The position numbers and the translations under genes were made by a program. A stretch of 64,000 nucleotides of DNA, taken from contig JAFRXI010000013.1 in assembly GCA_017437755.1 (NCBI GenBank), positions 1 to 64,000 on the forward strand, given 5' to 3'. This document shows, in pieces, positions 24,468 to 32,982 of this stretch (its first letter is position 1; each line of letters begins with the position of its first letter). The notes under the pieces were generated by a model. That model had not been told where the DNA came from. It saw nothing but the letters and a program-made list of their open reading frames with translations, and made no database searches. This DNA is from Bacteroidales bacterium. Lineage in GTDB: Bacteria; Bacteroidota; Bacteroidia; Bacteroidales; UBA932.

Positions 24468-26537
24468 ATGAAAAAGATATTCAGATCATTGGCAATCCTC
24501 TCAGTGTTCGGTGCCGCCCTTGCAGGCTGCGCCCCCGAGGAGATTACTTTCAGCCATGAGAATCCCGCTTTCGAGGCCAAGGAGGGAATGATCCTCATCG
24601 AGGCCATCGCTCCCACCGGAATCGTGGCCGGGGACGAGATCTACATCATCGGTCCCGCCATCGGCGACTCCGCTTCGGTGGTTGGTGTAAAGCCCGAGTA
24701 CCAGCTTGAGCAGAGCACCGAGATCTCACGCAAGTGGGGTGTATACCTCGACCCGACCAGGTTCCTGGACGGCAAGACCCTTGCCGACGGCTTCCGCTTC
24801 GTGGCGGTGGACAAGGGACATGAGGTCACTCCTCTCAACAAGGAGCCCGAGCACACCCTGAACGCCCAGACCGGAAAGAGCTACAACGTGTACATGGCCG
24901 GCGCATGGTCCAACGACTTCATCGTCCAGCCTCTCGTCGACCTTCCCGAACATCTCAATTTCCGTGTCTACATACTGGACAACAGCGGTTGGGATGATGT
25001 CTGCCTGTACATTTACGGCGACAAGAACGACCTCGGCGGCGCATGGCCCGGAATTCCCGTGACCGGCACCGAGGAGATCGGCGGCAAGGAGTACAAGTAC
25101 TTCGAGGTCGGCCCCGAGGCCAACCAGCTTGCGGAGCACCTGATCTTCAACAACGCCGGTAACGGAGCCCAGACTCCCGGTGACCAGGAACCCGTGATCA
25201 CCTTCGAGAATGCAGACTATTTCTTCAGCATCACTGCCGACGGATGCACCGCGCTGAAGAATCCCGGCATGGACAGGAAGGCTGAACTCGGCGAGATCCC
25301 CGAACCGGAACCGGTCTATCCCACTCCCGGCTACAAGATGTATGTCCAGGACGAGACTTCCTGGCCCGGCAACCTCTTCGTCCATCTCTGGACCGACGGT
25401 TACAGCACTGAATGGCCCGGCCTCGCGGTGTCTTCCACCGAAGAGATCGACGGCGTCACCTACAAGGTGTTCGACCTCCCCGGTGAAGTCAACGGCAAGT
25501 CCATCAGCTTCATCGCACATTCAGACCAGAATGACGGCGAGAACCGCCAGCAGGTTGATAACGTGAGCATCGACGGCAGCGTGGCCTACAAGATCACCGC
25601 ATCTTCGGCAGAAGCCGTCACGGCTCCCGCCGATCCCGTGAGGATCTTCCTCACCGACGAGCGCCACTGGCCCGGAAACCTCTACATCCACATGTGGAAC
25701 GACGGCGGTGTCTCCACCGAATGGCCGGGAATCTCCGGCGAGATGGTGAACTTCAACGGCACCAACTACCTGATGTTCACCGCTCCCCGCAACCTCAGCG
25801 GACAGACGGTGAGTGCAATAATCCATTCCGACGAGAACGATGGGGAGAACCGCATCGAGACCACCATGAAACTTGACAAGGACCGCTTCTACCTCCTTGG
25901 CACCCAGACTATCTTTGACGAGGCACTGGAATACAATCCTTCCAGCATCTACGTTAGGGACGAAATGGGTTGGGGCGAGAACCTGCACCTGTATGCATGG
26001 GGAACCTCCGAGATATTCGGCGGATGGGCCGGCGCATCTCCCAATGCAACCGTAAGGATGGGCGGCTACAAGTGGTACCGCTTTGACATAGCTGCGGCCG
26101 ATGCCCACAAGGAGGCCCACCTGATCTTCAACAACGGAAACGGCGGTGACGGCAACCAGTTTGATTCGGATGTCATCGAGACCGGCGAGGACCATTGGTA
26201 CAGGATAGCCGATTTCAAGTCTGAAGCCCTGCCCGCGCCCAAGGCCAGGATATTCGTGGTCAACAACACCGGTTGGGCTGATGCCGACCTTCACCTCTAT
26301 TCATGGGGTACGTACGAGGCCTTCGGCGGCTGGCCCGGCTCGGTGAGCGGCGGCAAGCAGACCGTGGACGGCAAGGAGTACCTGTACTTCGAAATTCCGG
26401 AATCCGGCATAGAGATGAACCTGATCTTCAACAACGGCAACGGAGGTGACGGCAACCAGTTTGACGCCGCCAAGGTAATCGCCGGCGAGGACGTGTTCTA
26501 CACCCTTACGCCCGGTACGGCAACGCCGATCGAGTAA
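24468..26537 (+). CDS. SusE/SusF-like outer-membrane lipoprotein with five starch-binding modules
   Basis: 689 residues. Lipobox AALAGCAPEE, then an Ig-like SusE N-domain to about residue 140 (IEAIAPTGIVAGDEIYIIGP). Five tandem modules follow, at about 165-265, 285-385, 388-480, 485-580 and 590-685. Each begins with an 'xVxDxxGW' strand and carries a Trp-Pro-Gly turn: GGAWPG, STEWPG, STEWPG, GGWAGA and GGWPGS; each later has an 'LIFNN' or 'FIAHSD' strand. The aromatic pairs in these positions bind alpha-glucan in SusE and SusF. SusE has two such modules and SusF three, so a five-module protein may replace both. No separate SusF gene follows. A strong terminator ends the operon. Confidence 0.88.
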   Translation: MKKIFRSLAILSVFGAALAGCAPEEITFSHENPAFEAKEGMILIEAIAPTGIVAGDEIYIIGPAIGDSASVVGVKPEYQLEQSTEISRKWGVYLDPTRFLDGKTLADGFRFVAVDKGHEVTPLNKEPEHTLNAQTGKSYNVYMAGAWSNDFIVQPLVDLPEHLNFRVYILDNSGWDDVCLYIYGDKNDLGGAWPGIPVTGTEEIGGKEYKYFEVGPEANQLAEHLIFNNAGNGAQTPGDQEPVITFENADYFFSITADGCTALKNPGMDRKAELGEIPEPEPVYPTPGYKMYVQDETSWPGNLFVHLWTDGYSTEWPGLAVSSTEEIDGVTYKVFDLPGEVNGKSISFIAHSDQNDGENRQQVDNVSIDGSVAYKITASSAEAVTAPADPVRIFLTDERHWPGNLYIHMWNDGGVSTEWPGISGEMVNFNGTNYLMFTAPRNLSGQTVSAIIHSDENDGENRIETTMKLDKDRFYLLGTQTIFDEALEYNPSSIYVRDEMGWGENLHLYAWGTSEIFGGWAGASPNATVRMGGYKWYRFDIAAADAHKEAHLIFNNGNGGDGNQFDSDVIETGEDHWYRIADFKSEALPAPKARIFVVNNTGWADADLHLYSWGTYEAFGGWPGSVSGGKQTVDGKEYLYFEIPESGIEMNLIFNNGNGGDGNQFDAAKVIAGEDVFYTLTPGTATPIE

Positions 26538-26546
26538 TTTCTTACG

Positions 26547-26596
26547 AAACGGGAGGGCTGGATGCCGGTCCTCCCGTTTTTATTTTTATTTTTGTT
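26547..26596 (+). terminator. Intrinsic terminator of the SusCDE operon
   Basis: A 10-bp perfect stem, AAACGGGAGG (26547-26556) with CCTCCCGTTT (26570-26579), a 13-nt loop and a T-rich tail (26577-26593). The tail contains the -7 box of the next gene. Confidence 0.85.
26587..26594 (+). promoter_or_regulatory. -7 box within the terminator tail, upstream of the first GH13 gene
   Basis: TATTTTTG matches TAnnTTTG and ends only 5 nt before the ATG at 26600, so initiation would fall at or near the start codon. T-rich tails produce such matches easily, so this is tentative. Confidence 0.35.
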
Positions 26597-26599
26597 CCC

Positions 26600-27922
26600 A
26601 TGAGAGCCCGTCATCTGTTTTTAGCCATTTCCCTCCTGCTGTCCCTTTCATGCGAGAGGGATCCGCTGCCTTCTTTTCCGGACCCCGGAACCCAGGATTC
26701 CGCATCCGCCCTTCCGGTATTCTACGAGGCCAATCCCAAACTCTTCGCTTCTACCGGGAGCCTGGGGGCCATAGAAGGACAGCTGGACCGGATCGATGCG
26801 ATGGGCTGCGACATCCTCTGGCTGATGCCCATCCACGAATTCGGTCAGAAGAATGCCGTAGGGTCGCCCTACTGCATCCGCGACTATAAAAGCGTGAACA
26901 GTTCCTATGGGAGCCTGAACGATCTTAAATCGCTGGTCCGCAAGGCCCACGCCAAGGATATGAAAGTGGTCCTTGACTGGGTCGCGAACCATACATCCTG
27001 GGACAATCCGTGGATTACGGAGCATCCCGACTGGTATACCCGGGAAGGAGGAGCCATTATTTCCCCCAAGGGAATGGGATGGAACGACGTGGCCGACCTG
27101 GATTACTCCTCGCAGGCCATGCGTTCCGCCATGAAGGATGCCATGCTTTACTGGGTGACCGAGGCGGACGTGGACGGTTACCGCTGCGACTATGCCGACG
27201 GCGTTCCGCACGATTTCTGGAAAGATGCCATTTCCACCGTACGCGGTAAGAAGAAGGATGCCATCTTCCTTGCCGAGAGCAGCAACCGCTCCTACCTGGA
27301 CGACGGCTTTGACTATATCTACGGATGGCCGTTCAAATCAGCGCTGAAAGCCCTGTTTGACGGCGGTTCGGCTACGGATTTCGTGGCGGCTGTCAATGCC
27401 GAGTCGGCGCCTCTTCCAAAAGGGAAGCACGTCATGCGCTTTGTGACCAACCATGACCAGGCCTCCGAGCAGTCGCCGGTTACGGAATACAGGAATGCTT
27501 CGGGCCTTCTTGCCGCCACAGCCATAATGGCTTTCTGCGGGGAGGCCTGCCTTGTGTACAGTTCACAGGAGCTGGCCTATAACAAGGCTTTGTCCTTCTT
27601 CAATGTCAATGTGTTGAATTGGAATTCCAATCCGACGTTTACCGCCTCCTTTGAGAAAATCCTTTCCCTGCGCAGGTCTGCGGCCTCCATCTGCACGTCT
27701 GCACCTAAGTTCTATGCGGTGGGGGATTTGCTCGCCATCTATTATGCTTCCGGTTCCAAAGGCCTGTTCGTGGTGGTTAATCCCACGGGGAAGGCCGTAT
27801 CGGCCAAGGCACCCATGGAAAGGATAGGAGACAGGGTGACGAATATGGTAACGGGAGAGAAAACCTCGGTTCCCACCATGCTGGAGATGGGAGCCTATGA
27901 ATATCGGATATATGAAAAATAG
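26600..27922 (+). CDS. GH13 alpha-amylase family lipoprotein (first of four)
   Basis: 440 residues. Signal and lipobox 'FLAISLLLSLSCERD'. The barrel starts near residue 35 (LPVFYEANPKLFASTGSLGA). Catalytic sites are all present: nucleophile Asp in VDGYRCDYADGVP, acid/base Glu in IFLAESSNRS and stabilising Asp in FVTNHDQA. The compact size, with only a short C-terminal beta domain after residue 370, resembles maltogenic or oligosaccharide-acting GH13 enzymes. It is a paralog of the gene at 29514. It follows the terminator of the SusCDE operon and overlaps the next GH13 by 11 nt. Confidence 0.87.
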   Translation: MRARHLFLAISLLLSLSCERDPLPSFPDPGTQDSASALPVFYEANPKLFASTGSLGAIEGQLDRIDAMGCDILWLMPIHEFGQKNAVGSPYCIRDYKSVNSSYGSLNDLKSLVRKAHAKDMKVVLDWVANHTSWDNPWITEHPDWYTREGGAIISPKGMGWNDVADLDYSSQAMRSAMKDAMLYWVTEADVDGYRCDYADGVPHDFWKDAISTVRGKKKDAIFLAESSNRSYLDDGFDYIYGWPFKSALKALFDGGSATDFVAAVNAESAPLPKGKHVMRFVTNHDQASEQSPVTEYRNASGLLAATAIMAFCGEACLVYSSQELAYNKALSFFNVNVLNWNSNPTFTASFEKILSLRRSAASICTSAPKFYAVGDLLAIYYASGSKGLFVVVNPTGKAVSAKAPMERIGDRVTNMVTGEKTSVPTMLEMGAYEYRIYEK

Positions 27923-29510
27923 ACTGTTTATCCTGGCGGTCGTATGCCTTGCTGCCTTCTCATGCAAGGATGACAGGCCGCTCCATCCTACCCCGTCCAA
28001 AACCGACAGGGCGGAATCTTCCATGAACGGAATCACCTATCAGATAAACGTTTACAGCTTTGCCGACAGTGACAACGACGGCTGGGGAGATTTCAAGGGA
28101 ATAATCTCGCATCTGGATTATCTGGAGTCGCTGGGGGTTGAGGCGGTATGGCTCTCGCCAATCCAGAAGGCAATGTCCTACCACGGCTACAACATCACCG
28201 ACTATTCGGCTCTGAATCCCAAGTTCGGATCGGAGGCCGACTTCAAGGAGCTGCTTTCCAAGGCGGCCGCAAAAGGGATATCCGTCTATATGGATTACGT
28301 CCTCAACCACTCCGGCAGCGGCAATTCCTGGTTCCAGAAGGCAAATTCTTCGGCATCAAGTCCTTACAGGAACTATTACGTTTTTTCCAACGATCACGCT
28401 TCCGATGAGGCGGCGGGCCGGATTGACAATTATGCCGGGGCTACTTCCCCTGGGATGGGCGATTGGCACACTTCTCCCGGAGGCGGCAGCTATTTCGCCA
28501 GCTTCGGCGGTGACATGCCCGACATCAACTACGGCCCTTACGGCCAGGCCTCATCATCGGAGACGTTCAAGGCCCTTGCCGCATCGGCCGACAAATGGAT
28601 CAAGATGGGGGTGGGCGGCCTCAGGCTCGACGCGGTCCAGTGGATATACCAGGACCAGACCGACGCCAACGTATCGTTCCTGACCCAGTGGTACGACCAC
28701 TGCAACGCCACATGGAAGTCTTCCGGCGGCAAGGGTAACATCTATATGGTGGGGGAATGCCTCTCGGATGTCAATAAGGTCACCCCGTATTTCAAGGGCC
28801 TTCCCTCCATGTTCGACTTCAGCTACTGGTGGACCCTCAAGGACCGTATAAACAGGGGCAAGGGCGACGACTTTGCATCCGTCATCGCCGGATTCAGGAA
28901 AGGTTACAAGGCCCGCCGTACAGGTTATATCGACGCTATCAAGCTTTCCAACCACGACGAGGACAGGGCTGGGGAAGACCTCGGCAAAAGCCTTGAAAAA
29001 GAGAAACTTGCAGCTGCCGTACTGCTGACATCTCCGGGTAAGCCCTACATCTACCAAGGTGAGGAACTGGGCTATTACGGCAATAAAGGCGGCGGTGACG
29101 AATATGTCCGCTCTCCCATAAAGTGGACCAAGACCGGCTCTGTCCCTTCAGCGGCACTGAGCGGCAAGGTGGACAACAACATGCTTTCGGCCTCGATTTC
29201 CGTAGAGGCCCAGTCGGCCGATGCCTCTTCGCTCCTGAGCCATTACAGGGCATTCGCCCAGCTCAGGAAGGGGACCCCGGCCCTCCTGAACGGAGAGATG
29301 ACCCCGCTCGAGAGCGCTTCGCAGGGCATCGCCGCATGGACTATGCTCTACCAGGGCGAGAAGGTCCTGGTCCTTCACAATTTCTCGTCTTCCTCGGCGC
29401 CGGCCGGCTCGTTCTCCACTGTGAAGGAGCTCATCCGCAACGGGGAAGTTACCGTGTCGGGGAAGAACATAACCCTCGGCGCATATTCTTCGGTAGTATA
29501 TAAGTTATAG
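27912..29510 (+). CDS. GH13 alpha-amylase lipoprotein, likely surface SusG-type
   Basis: About 532 residues from the ATG at 27912, which opens the signal KNRLFILAVVCLAAFSC. Cys+1 onward reads KDDRPLH: a Lys-Asp-Asp motif after the lipidated Cys is the type known in Bacteroidota to direct surface exposure. The barrel starts 'YQINVYSFADSDNDGWGDF'. Catalytic residues: Asp in GGLRLDAVQW, Glu in YMVGECLSD, Asp in LSNHDEDRAG. It has the domain-B insertion and a C-terminal beta domain. I see no CBM58-like insertion of the kind in SusG. It would cut surface-bound starch for SusC/SusD. Its start overlaps the previous stop and its stop is 3 nt before the next gene. Confidence 0.88.
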   Translation: MKNRLFILAVVCLAAFSCKDDRPLHPTPSKTDRAESSMNGITYQINVYSFADSDNDGWGDFKGIISHLDYLESLGVEAVWLSPIQKAMSYHGYNITDYSALNPKFGSEADFKELLSKAAAKGISVYMDYVLNHSGSGNSWFQKANSSASSPYRNYYVFSNDHASDEAAGRIDNYAGATSPGMGDWHTSPGGGSYFASFGGDMPDINYGPYGQASSSETFKALAASADKWIKMGVGGLRLDAVQWIYQDQTDANVSFLTQWYDHCNATWKSSGGKGNIYMVGECLSDVNKVTPYFKGLPSMFDFSYWWTLKDRINRGKGDDFASVIAGFRKGYKARRTGYIDAIKLSNHDEDRAGEDLGKSLEKEKLAAAVLLTSPGKPYIYQGEELGYYGNKGGGDEYVRSPIKWTKTGSVPSAALSGKVDNNMLSASISVEAQSADASSLLSHYRAFAQLRKGTPALLNGEMTPLESASQGIAAWTMLYQGEKVLVLHNFSSSSAPAGSFSTVKELIRNGEVTVSGKNITLGAYSSVVYKL

Positions 29511-29513
29511 ATT

Positions 29514-30860
29514 ATGAAAAAGATACTTATTGTTGCGGCCGTGGCCGCGATGGCGGCTGCCTGCTGCCACAAGGCCGTAAGGCATCATCCCGAATGGACC
29601 TATGATTCGGTGATGTATGAAGTTAACGTACGCCAGTTCTCACCTGAAGGAACTTTCAAGGGAGTGGAGGCTCAGCTTCCCCGGCTCAAGGAACTGGGTG
29701 TGGACATACTCTGGCTGATGCCCATGTATGAGATCGGCACGGTTGAGCGCAAGGGCTCCCTGGGCTCGTATTATGCCATTTCCGATTACCTTAAGGTGAA
29801 TCCGGAGTTCGGTACGATGCAGGACTTTGACGAGCTGCTCGCCGCCGCTCACGCCCAGGGATTCAAGGTCATACTGGACTGGGTGGCCAACCAGACCGCT
29901 CCGGACCACATCTGGATGGAGGGGCGTCCCGCCGAGTTTTACGAGAGGGATTCCCTTGGAAATGCAATCTGGGAGTACGACTGGACCGACACCCGCAGCC
30001 TGAATTACGACAACGAGGCCGTATGGGCCGCGCAGGACAGCTGCATGCGGTTCTGGCTTGACAAGGGAGTCGACGGATTCCGCTGCGACGCCGCCGGTGA
30101 GATGCCCGCCGCCTTCTGGCAGAGCGTGATGCCCGGTCTCAAGGCCGACTATCCCGAAGCCTATTTCCTGGCCGAGGCTGAAAAGCCCGAGCTGAGCGAC
30201 CCTGACAGCACTTTCGACGCTACCTATGCCTGGGAACTCCACCATATCATGAACGGTGTCGCCCAGGGAAAGAAGACCGTTGCCGACATAAAGGACTATC
30301 TGGTAAGGGACGAGACCGAGAAGACGCCTCCCACGGCTTTCCGACTTTCGTTCACCTCCAACCACGATGAGAATTCATGGGCGGGGACCGAGTTCGAGCG
30401 CATGGGCCCGGCTGCAAATGCCATGGCGGTGCTCTGCTTCACCCTTCCCAAGACCCAGCCGCTTATCTATACGGGACAGGAAATAGGCCTGGACCGCAGG
30501 CTCGCCTTCTTCGAGAAGGATCCCATAACTTCCTGGGAGGCAAATTCTTACACTGAGTTCTTCAAGAAGCTCGTGGACCTTAAGCACAATCATCCGGCCC
30601 TTGACGCGGGCGAGCGTGGAGGAAAGATCGAGTACCTGGACCCTCAGGAGTTTGATATTCCGGCTCCGGAGAGCGTCCTGGCCTTCACCCGTTCAGCAGG
30701 GAAAGACAAGGTTTATGTCATAGTGAATCTCTCCGGAGAGGAGGCTTCGGTGCCCGTGGAACTCGGCGAAGAGTATCATGACATTTTCACCGGCACCCCT
30801 GTCGTTGGAAGCAATTACCTTCCCGTCGGTCCCTGGGGCTACATGGTGCTTGCAAAGTAG
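29514..30860 (+). CDS. GH13 alpha-amylase family lipoprotein
   Basis: 448 residues. The signal KKILIVAAVAAMAAACCHK has a lipobox ending in Cys followed by Cys-His-Lys, without an acidic export motif, so a periplasm-facing position is more likely. The catalytic Asp is in VDGFRCDAAGEMP, Glu in YFLAEAEKPE and Asp in FTSNHDEN. The opening 'VMYEVNVRQFSPEGTFKGVE' and the short C-terminal domain (VYVIVNLSGEEASVPV) match the first GH13 protein of the row, so they probably arose by duplication. It likely acts on maltodextrins imported by SusC. The exact product specificity cannot be read from the sequence. Confidence 0.87.
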   Translation: MKKILIVAAVAAMAAACCHKAVRHHPEWTYDSVMYEVNVRQFSPEGTFKGVEAQLPRLKELGVDILWLMPMYEIGTVERKGSLGSYYAISDYLKVNPEFGTMQDFDELLAAAHAQGFKVILDWVANQTAPDHIWMEGRPAEFYERDSLGNAIWEYDWTDTRSLNYDNEAVWAAQDSCMRFWLDKGVDGFRCDAAGEMPAAFWQSVMPGLKADYPEAYFLAEAEKPELSDPDSTFDATYAWELHHIMNGVAQGKKTVADIKDYLVRDETEKTPPTAFRLSFTSNHDENSWAGTEFERMGPAANAMAVLCFTLPKTQPLIYTGQEIGLDRRLAFFEKDPITSWEANSYTEFFKKLVDLKHNHPALDAGERGGKIEYLDPQEFDIPAPESVLAFTRSAGKDKVYVIVNLSGEEASVPVELGEEYHDIFTGTPVVGSNYLPVGPWGYMVLAK

Positions 30861-30866
30861 TAGAAT

Positions 30867-32912
30867 ATGGAGTTGAAAAATAAACTGCCTCGTTTTTCCA
30901 CCCTCGGCCTCCGGCCTCGTCCTTCCCAGCCTTTGGCTGGGCCCCTCCCTCTACATGCGAGGGTGCATACGGTATCAAAACGAGGCAGTTTATTTTTGGT
31001 GGCCCTGGCTCTTATTGCCGGTTGCACGGAGGTAAAAGACCTGCCTGACGCAGATGTTTCGCAGGTGACCAGGATTGAGCCTCCCTGCTGGTGGACCGGC
31101 ATGGAAACACCGCTTCAGCTGATGGTTCAGGGAAGCGGGATAGCTGCATTTGACGTGGACTTCCAGGGAGGCGGCCTGAAGGTGGAGGCCGTTCACAAGG
31201 CAGACAGTGAGGATTACCTGTTTGTGGATGTGAAGGTATCGCCGAGGACGGAAGAAGGTATTCATTATCTGGTGTTTACACCATCTGACGGCAGTGAGGG
31301 CGGTTTCCGGTATCCGTATCTTGTCCGTCGTCGGGAGAGTCGGACTCGGGAGAGTTTTTCCACCGCTGACCTCGTGTACCTTATAATGCCGGACCGGTTT
31401 GCCAACGGGGACCCTTCCAACGACGACGGTTTCTCCGGCAGTTCCTATGACGACGGTTCCGCCCTGCCGTGGGCCGTTCCCGTTATTGCCGAGAAGAGTG
31501 ACCGCAGTGCCGATTTCGGCCGGCACGGGGGAGACCTTCGCGGCCAGATGGACCATCTTGACTATATCGCCGGCCTCGGGGCCACGGCCGTTTGGAACAC
31601 CCCTCTGCTTCTGGACAACCAGCGCAGGGCTTCGTATCACGGTTACGCCTGCGGGGACTATTATCACATCGACCCGCGTTTCGGGGACAACGCCCTTTTC
31701 CGGGAGTTCGTGGACTCCTGCCACGCCAGGGGACTTAAGGTGATAATGGACGTTGTCACAAACCATTGCGGAACAGCTCACTGGTGGATGGAGAATCCTC
31801 CTTTCAGGGACTGGTATCATGTCTTCCCCGAATACACGGGGACTAACGTACTGTTCTCGGCCTATATGGATCCGCACGCGTCTCAGTACGACAGGAACCT
31901 TCAGGAAAGCGGTTGGTTTGTGCCGAGCATGCCCGACATGAACCTCGACAATCCGTTTGTACTCAAATACTTCCAGCAATGGGCCGTATGGTGGGCCGAA
32001 TATTCCGGCCTGGACGGATTCAGGGTGGATACCTATCCTTACAACGAGCCCGGACCCATGTCGGAGTGGTGCGCTGCGGTGAGGAGGGAGTATCCGTGGA
32101 TGAACATCGTCGGGGAATGCTGGGACCCGGAGGTATGCCAGCTTGCCTACTGGCAGGCCGGTGCCAATAATCCCGACGGATTTAACAGCAACCTTCCCTG
32201 CATAATGGATTTTCCGCTCCGTGACGCCATGGTATCGGCTCTCTCCGAGGACACTCCCGGATGGGGGGAGGGGATGACCAGGGTATACAGCGCCATCTCC
32301 CACGATTTCGCCTATGCCGATCCCATGAACATGATGGTGTTCATGGCCAATCACGACCATTCCCGAATGGGCGACGTCCTTGGCGGGGATGTATCCAGGA
32401 TGAAGCTGGGCATTGCGATGCTTGCCACCCTCAGGGGCATACCACAGCTCTTTTCCGGTGACGAGATGATGTTCAGGGCCTCCGGAGGCCGGAACAACGA
32501 CGGCGCCAAGCGGATTGATTTCCCCGGGGGATGGGACGGCGACGCGTTTGACCTTTTCACCCCTGAAGGCCGCTCCGAGGCCGGGGTGGACGGGCTATAC
32601 GAATATTCCCGCGCACTTTTCAACTGGCGCAGGGACTGTCCTGTGCTGCATCAGGGTAAGACAATCCATTTCATGACCCGCGACAACACCTACGCCTATT
32701 TCCGGTACGACGACTCCTCAAAGGTCTTTGTGTACATCAATAATTCCACTTTGGAACATAAGGTTCCCTGGAGCCGTTATTCCGAGGTTGTATCCGGCCC
32801 GGCAGAGGGTGTGGATCCGGTTACGGGCGTGTCCGTAACCCTCTCCGACTCCACTCTGGTCCCCGCCAAGACCGCCCTTATAGTCGAACTGCTTCCAACG
32901 TCCCCAAAATAG
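30867..32912 (+). CDS. SusA-like neopullulanase/cyclomaltodextrinase (GH13) with rearranged N-terminus
   Basis: Up to 681 residues. A cyclomaltodextrinase-type N-domain (about 60-150, 'RIEPPCWWTGMETPLQLMV') precedes the GH13 barrel (VYLIMPDRFANGDPSNDD). Catalytic Asp in LDGFRVDTYPYNEPG, Glu in NIVGECWDPE, Asp in FMANHDHSRMGD. The first 43 codons lie in a 122-bp palindromic element whose right arm encodes KRGSLFL, which merges with the native hydrophobic stretch to give 'VALALIAGC', a lipobox. The start is either the ATG at 30867, 6 nt after the previous gene, or an in-frame GTG at 30963 that gives a normal-length signal. The C-terminus (LLPTSPK and stop) is encoded by a REP repeat. The core enzyme seems intact; both ends are remodelled by repeats. 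Confidence 0.83.
   Translation: MELKNKLPRFSTLGLRPRPSQPLAGPLPLHARVHTVSKRGSLFLVALALIAGCTEVKDLPDADVSQVTRIEPPCWWTGMETPLQLMVQGSGIAAFDVDFQGGGLKVEAVHKADSEDYLFVDVKVSPRTEEGIHYLVFTPSDGSEGGFRYPYLVRRRESRTRESFSTADLVYLIMPDRFANGDPSNDDGFSGSSYDDGSALPWAVPVIAEKSDRSADFGRHGGDLRGQMDHLDYIAGLGATAVWNTPLLLDNQRRASYHGYACGDYYHIDPRFGDNALFREFVDSCHARGLKVIMDVVTNHCGTAHWWMENPPFRDWYHVFPEYTGTNVLFSAYMDPHASQYDRNLQESGWFVPSMPDMNLDNPFVLKYFQQWAVWWAEYSGLDGFRVDTYPYNEPGPMSEWCAAVRREYPWMNIVGECWDPEVCQLAYWQAGANNPDGFNSNLPCIMDFPLRDAMVSALSEDTPGWGEGMTRVYSAISHDFAYADPMNMMVFMANHDHSRMGDVLGGDVSRMKLGIAMLATLRGIPQLFSGDEMMFRASGGRNNDGAKRIDFPGGWDGDAFDLFTPEGRSEAGVDGLYEYSRALFNWRRDCPVLHQGKTIHFMTRDNTYAYFRYDDSSKVFVYINNSTLEHKVPWSRYSEVVSGPAEGVDPVTGVSVTLSDSTLVPAKTALIVELLPTSPK
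30876..30997. repeat. Palindromic element with 21-bp terminal inverted repeats
   Basis: A perfect 21-bp inverted pair (30876-30896 and 30977-30997; core AAACTGCCTCGTTTT) encloses 80 bases holding nested hairpins: CCCTCG...CGAGGG, GGCC-tcc-GGCC and CCCAGCC-ttt-GGCTGGG. It has no stop in the reading frame of the host gene, nor would it if inverted between the arms. It resembles a MITE or REP-like element and forms the N-terminal codons of the SusA-like gene. Confidence 0.75.
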
Positions 32913-32918
32913 GGACGT
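32891..32918. repeat. REP repeat a (end of the SusA-like gene)
   Basis: GCTTCCA followed by ACGTCCC-caaaata-GGGACGT. It shares 19 identical bases with repeat d (34343-34361) on the far side of the RAYT genes. The stop codon of the SusA-like gene (TAG at 32910) lies inside it. Confidence 0.7.
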
Positions 32919-32940
32919 AAGACTCAATATTGTGTCCCAA

Positions 32941-32979
32941 ATGCTTCCAACGTCCCTGTTTTGGGGACGTTGGAAGCAT
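32941..32979. repeat. REP repeat b, 16-bp hairpin
   Basis: ATGCTTCCAACGTCCC (32941-32956), loop of 7, GGGACGTTGGAAGCAT (32964-32979): a perfect 16-bp stem, 3 nt beyond the RAYT stop. The sequence family is the same as repeats a, c and d. It could also act as a bidirectional transcription end, although it has no T tail. Confidence 0.8.
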
Positions 32980-32982
32980 GGA

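Noticed and set aside
25340-26470. Repeated DNA segments within the SusE/F-like gene as a possible tandem repeat or CRISPR-like array
   Set aside because: They are protein-level repeats about 100 codons long with diverged DNA, explained by binding modules.
30876-30997. Invertible promoter switch of the Bacteroides capsule type
   Set aside because: The enclosed 80 bases contain no TAnnTTTG box in either direction, and the element lies within or at the start of a coding region; I treat it as a repeat element.
30990-32360. 456-codon frame antisense to the SusA-like GH13
   Set aside because: No family resemblance or promoter; it is explained by the strong third-base bias of the sense gene.
32941-32979. 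Strong hairpin as an intrinsic terminator
   Set aside because: It lacks a T tail on either strand and belongs to the REP family; I keep it as a repeat.
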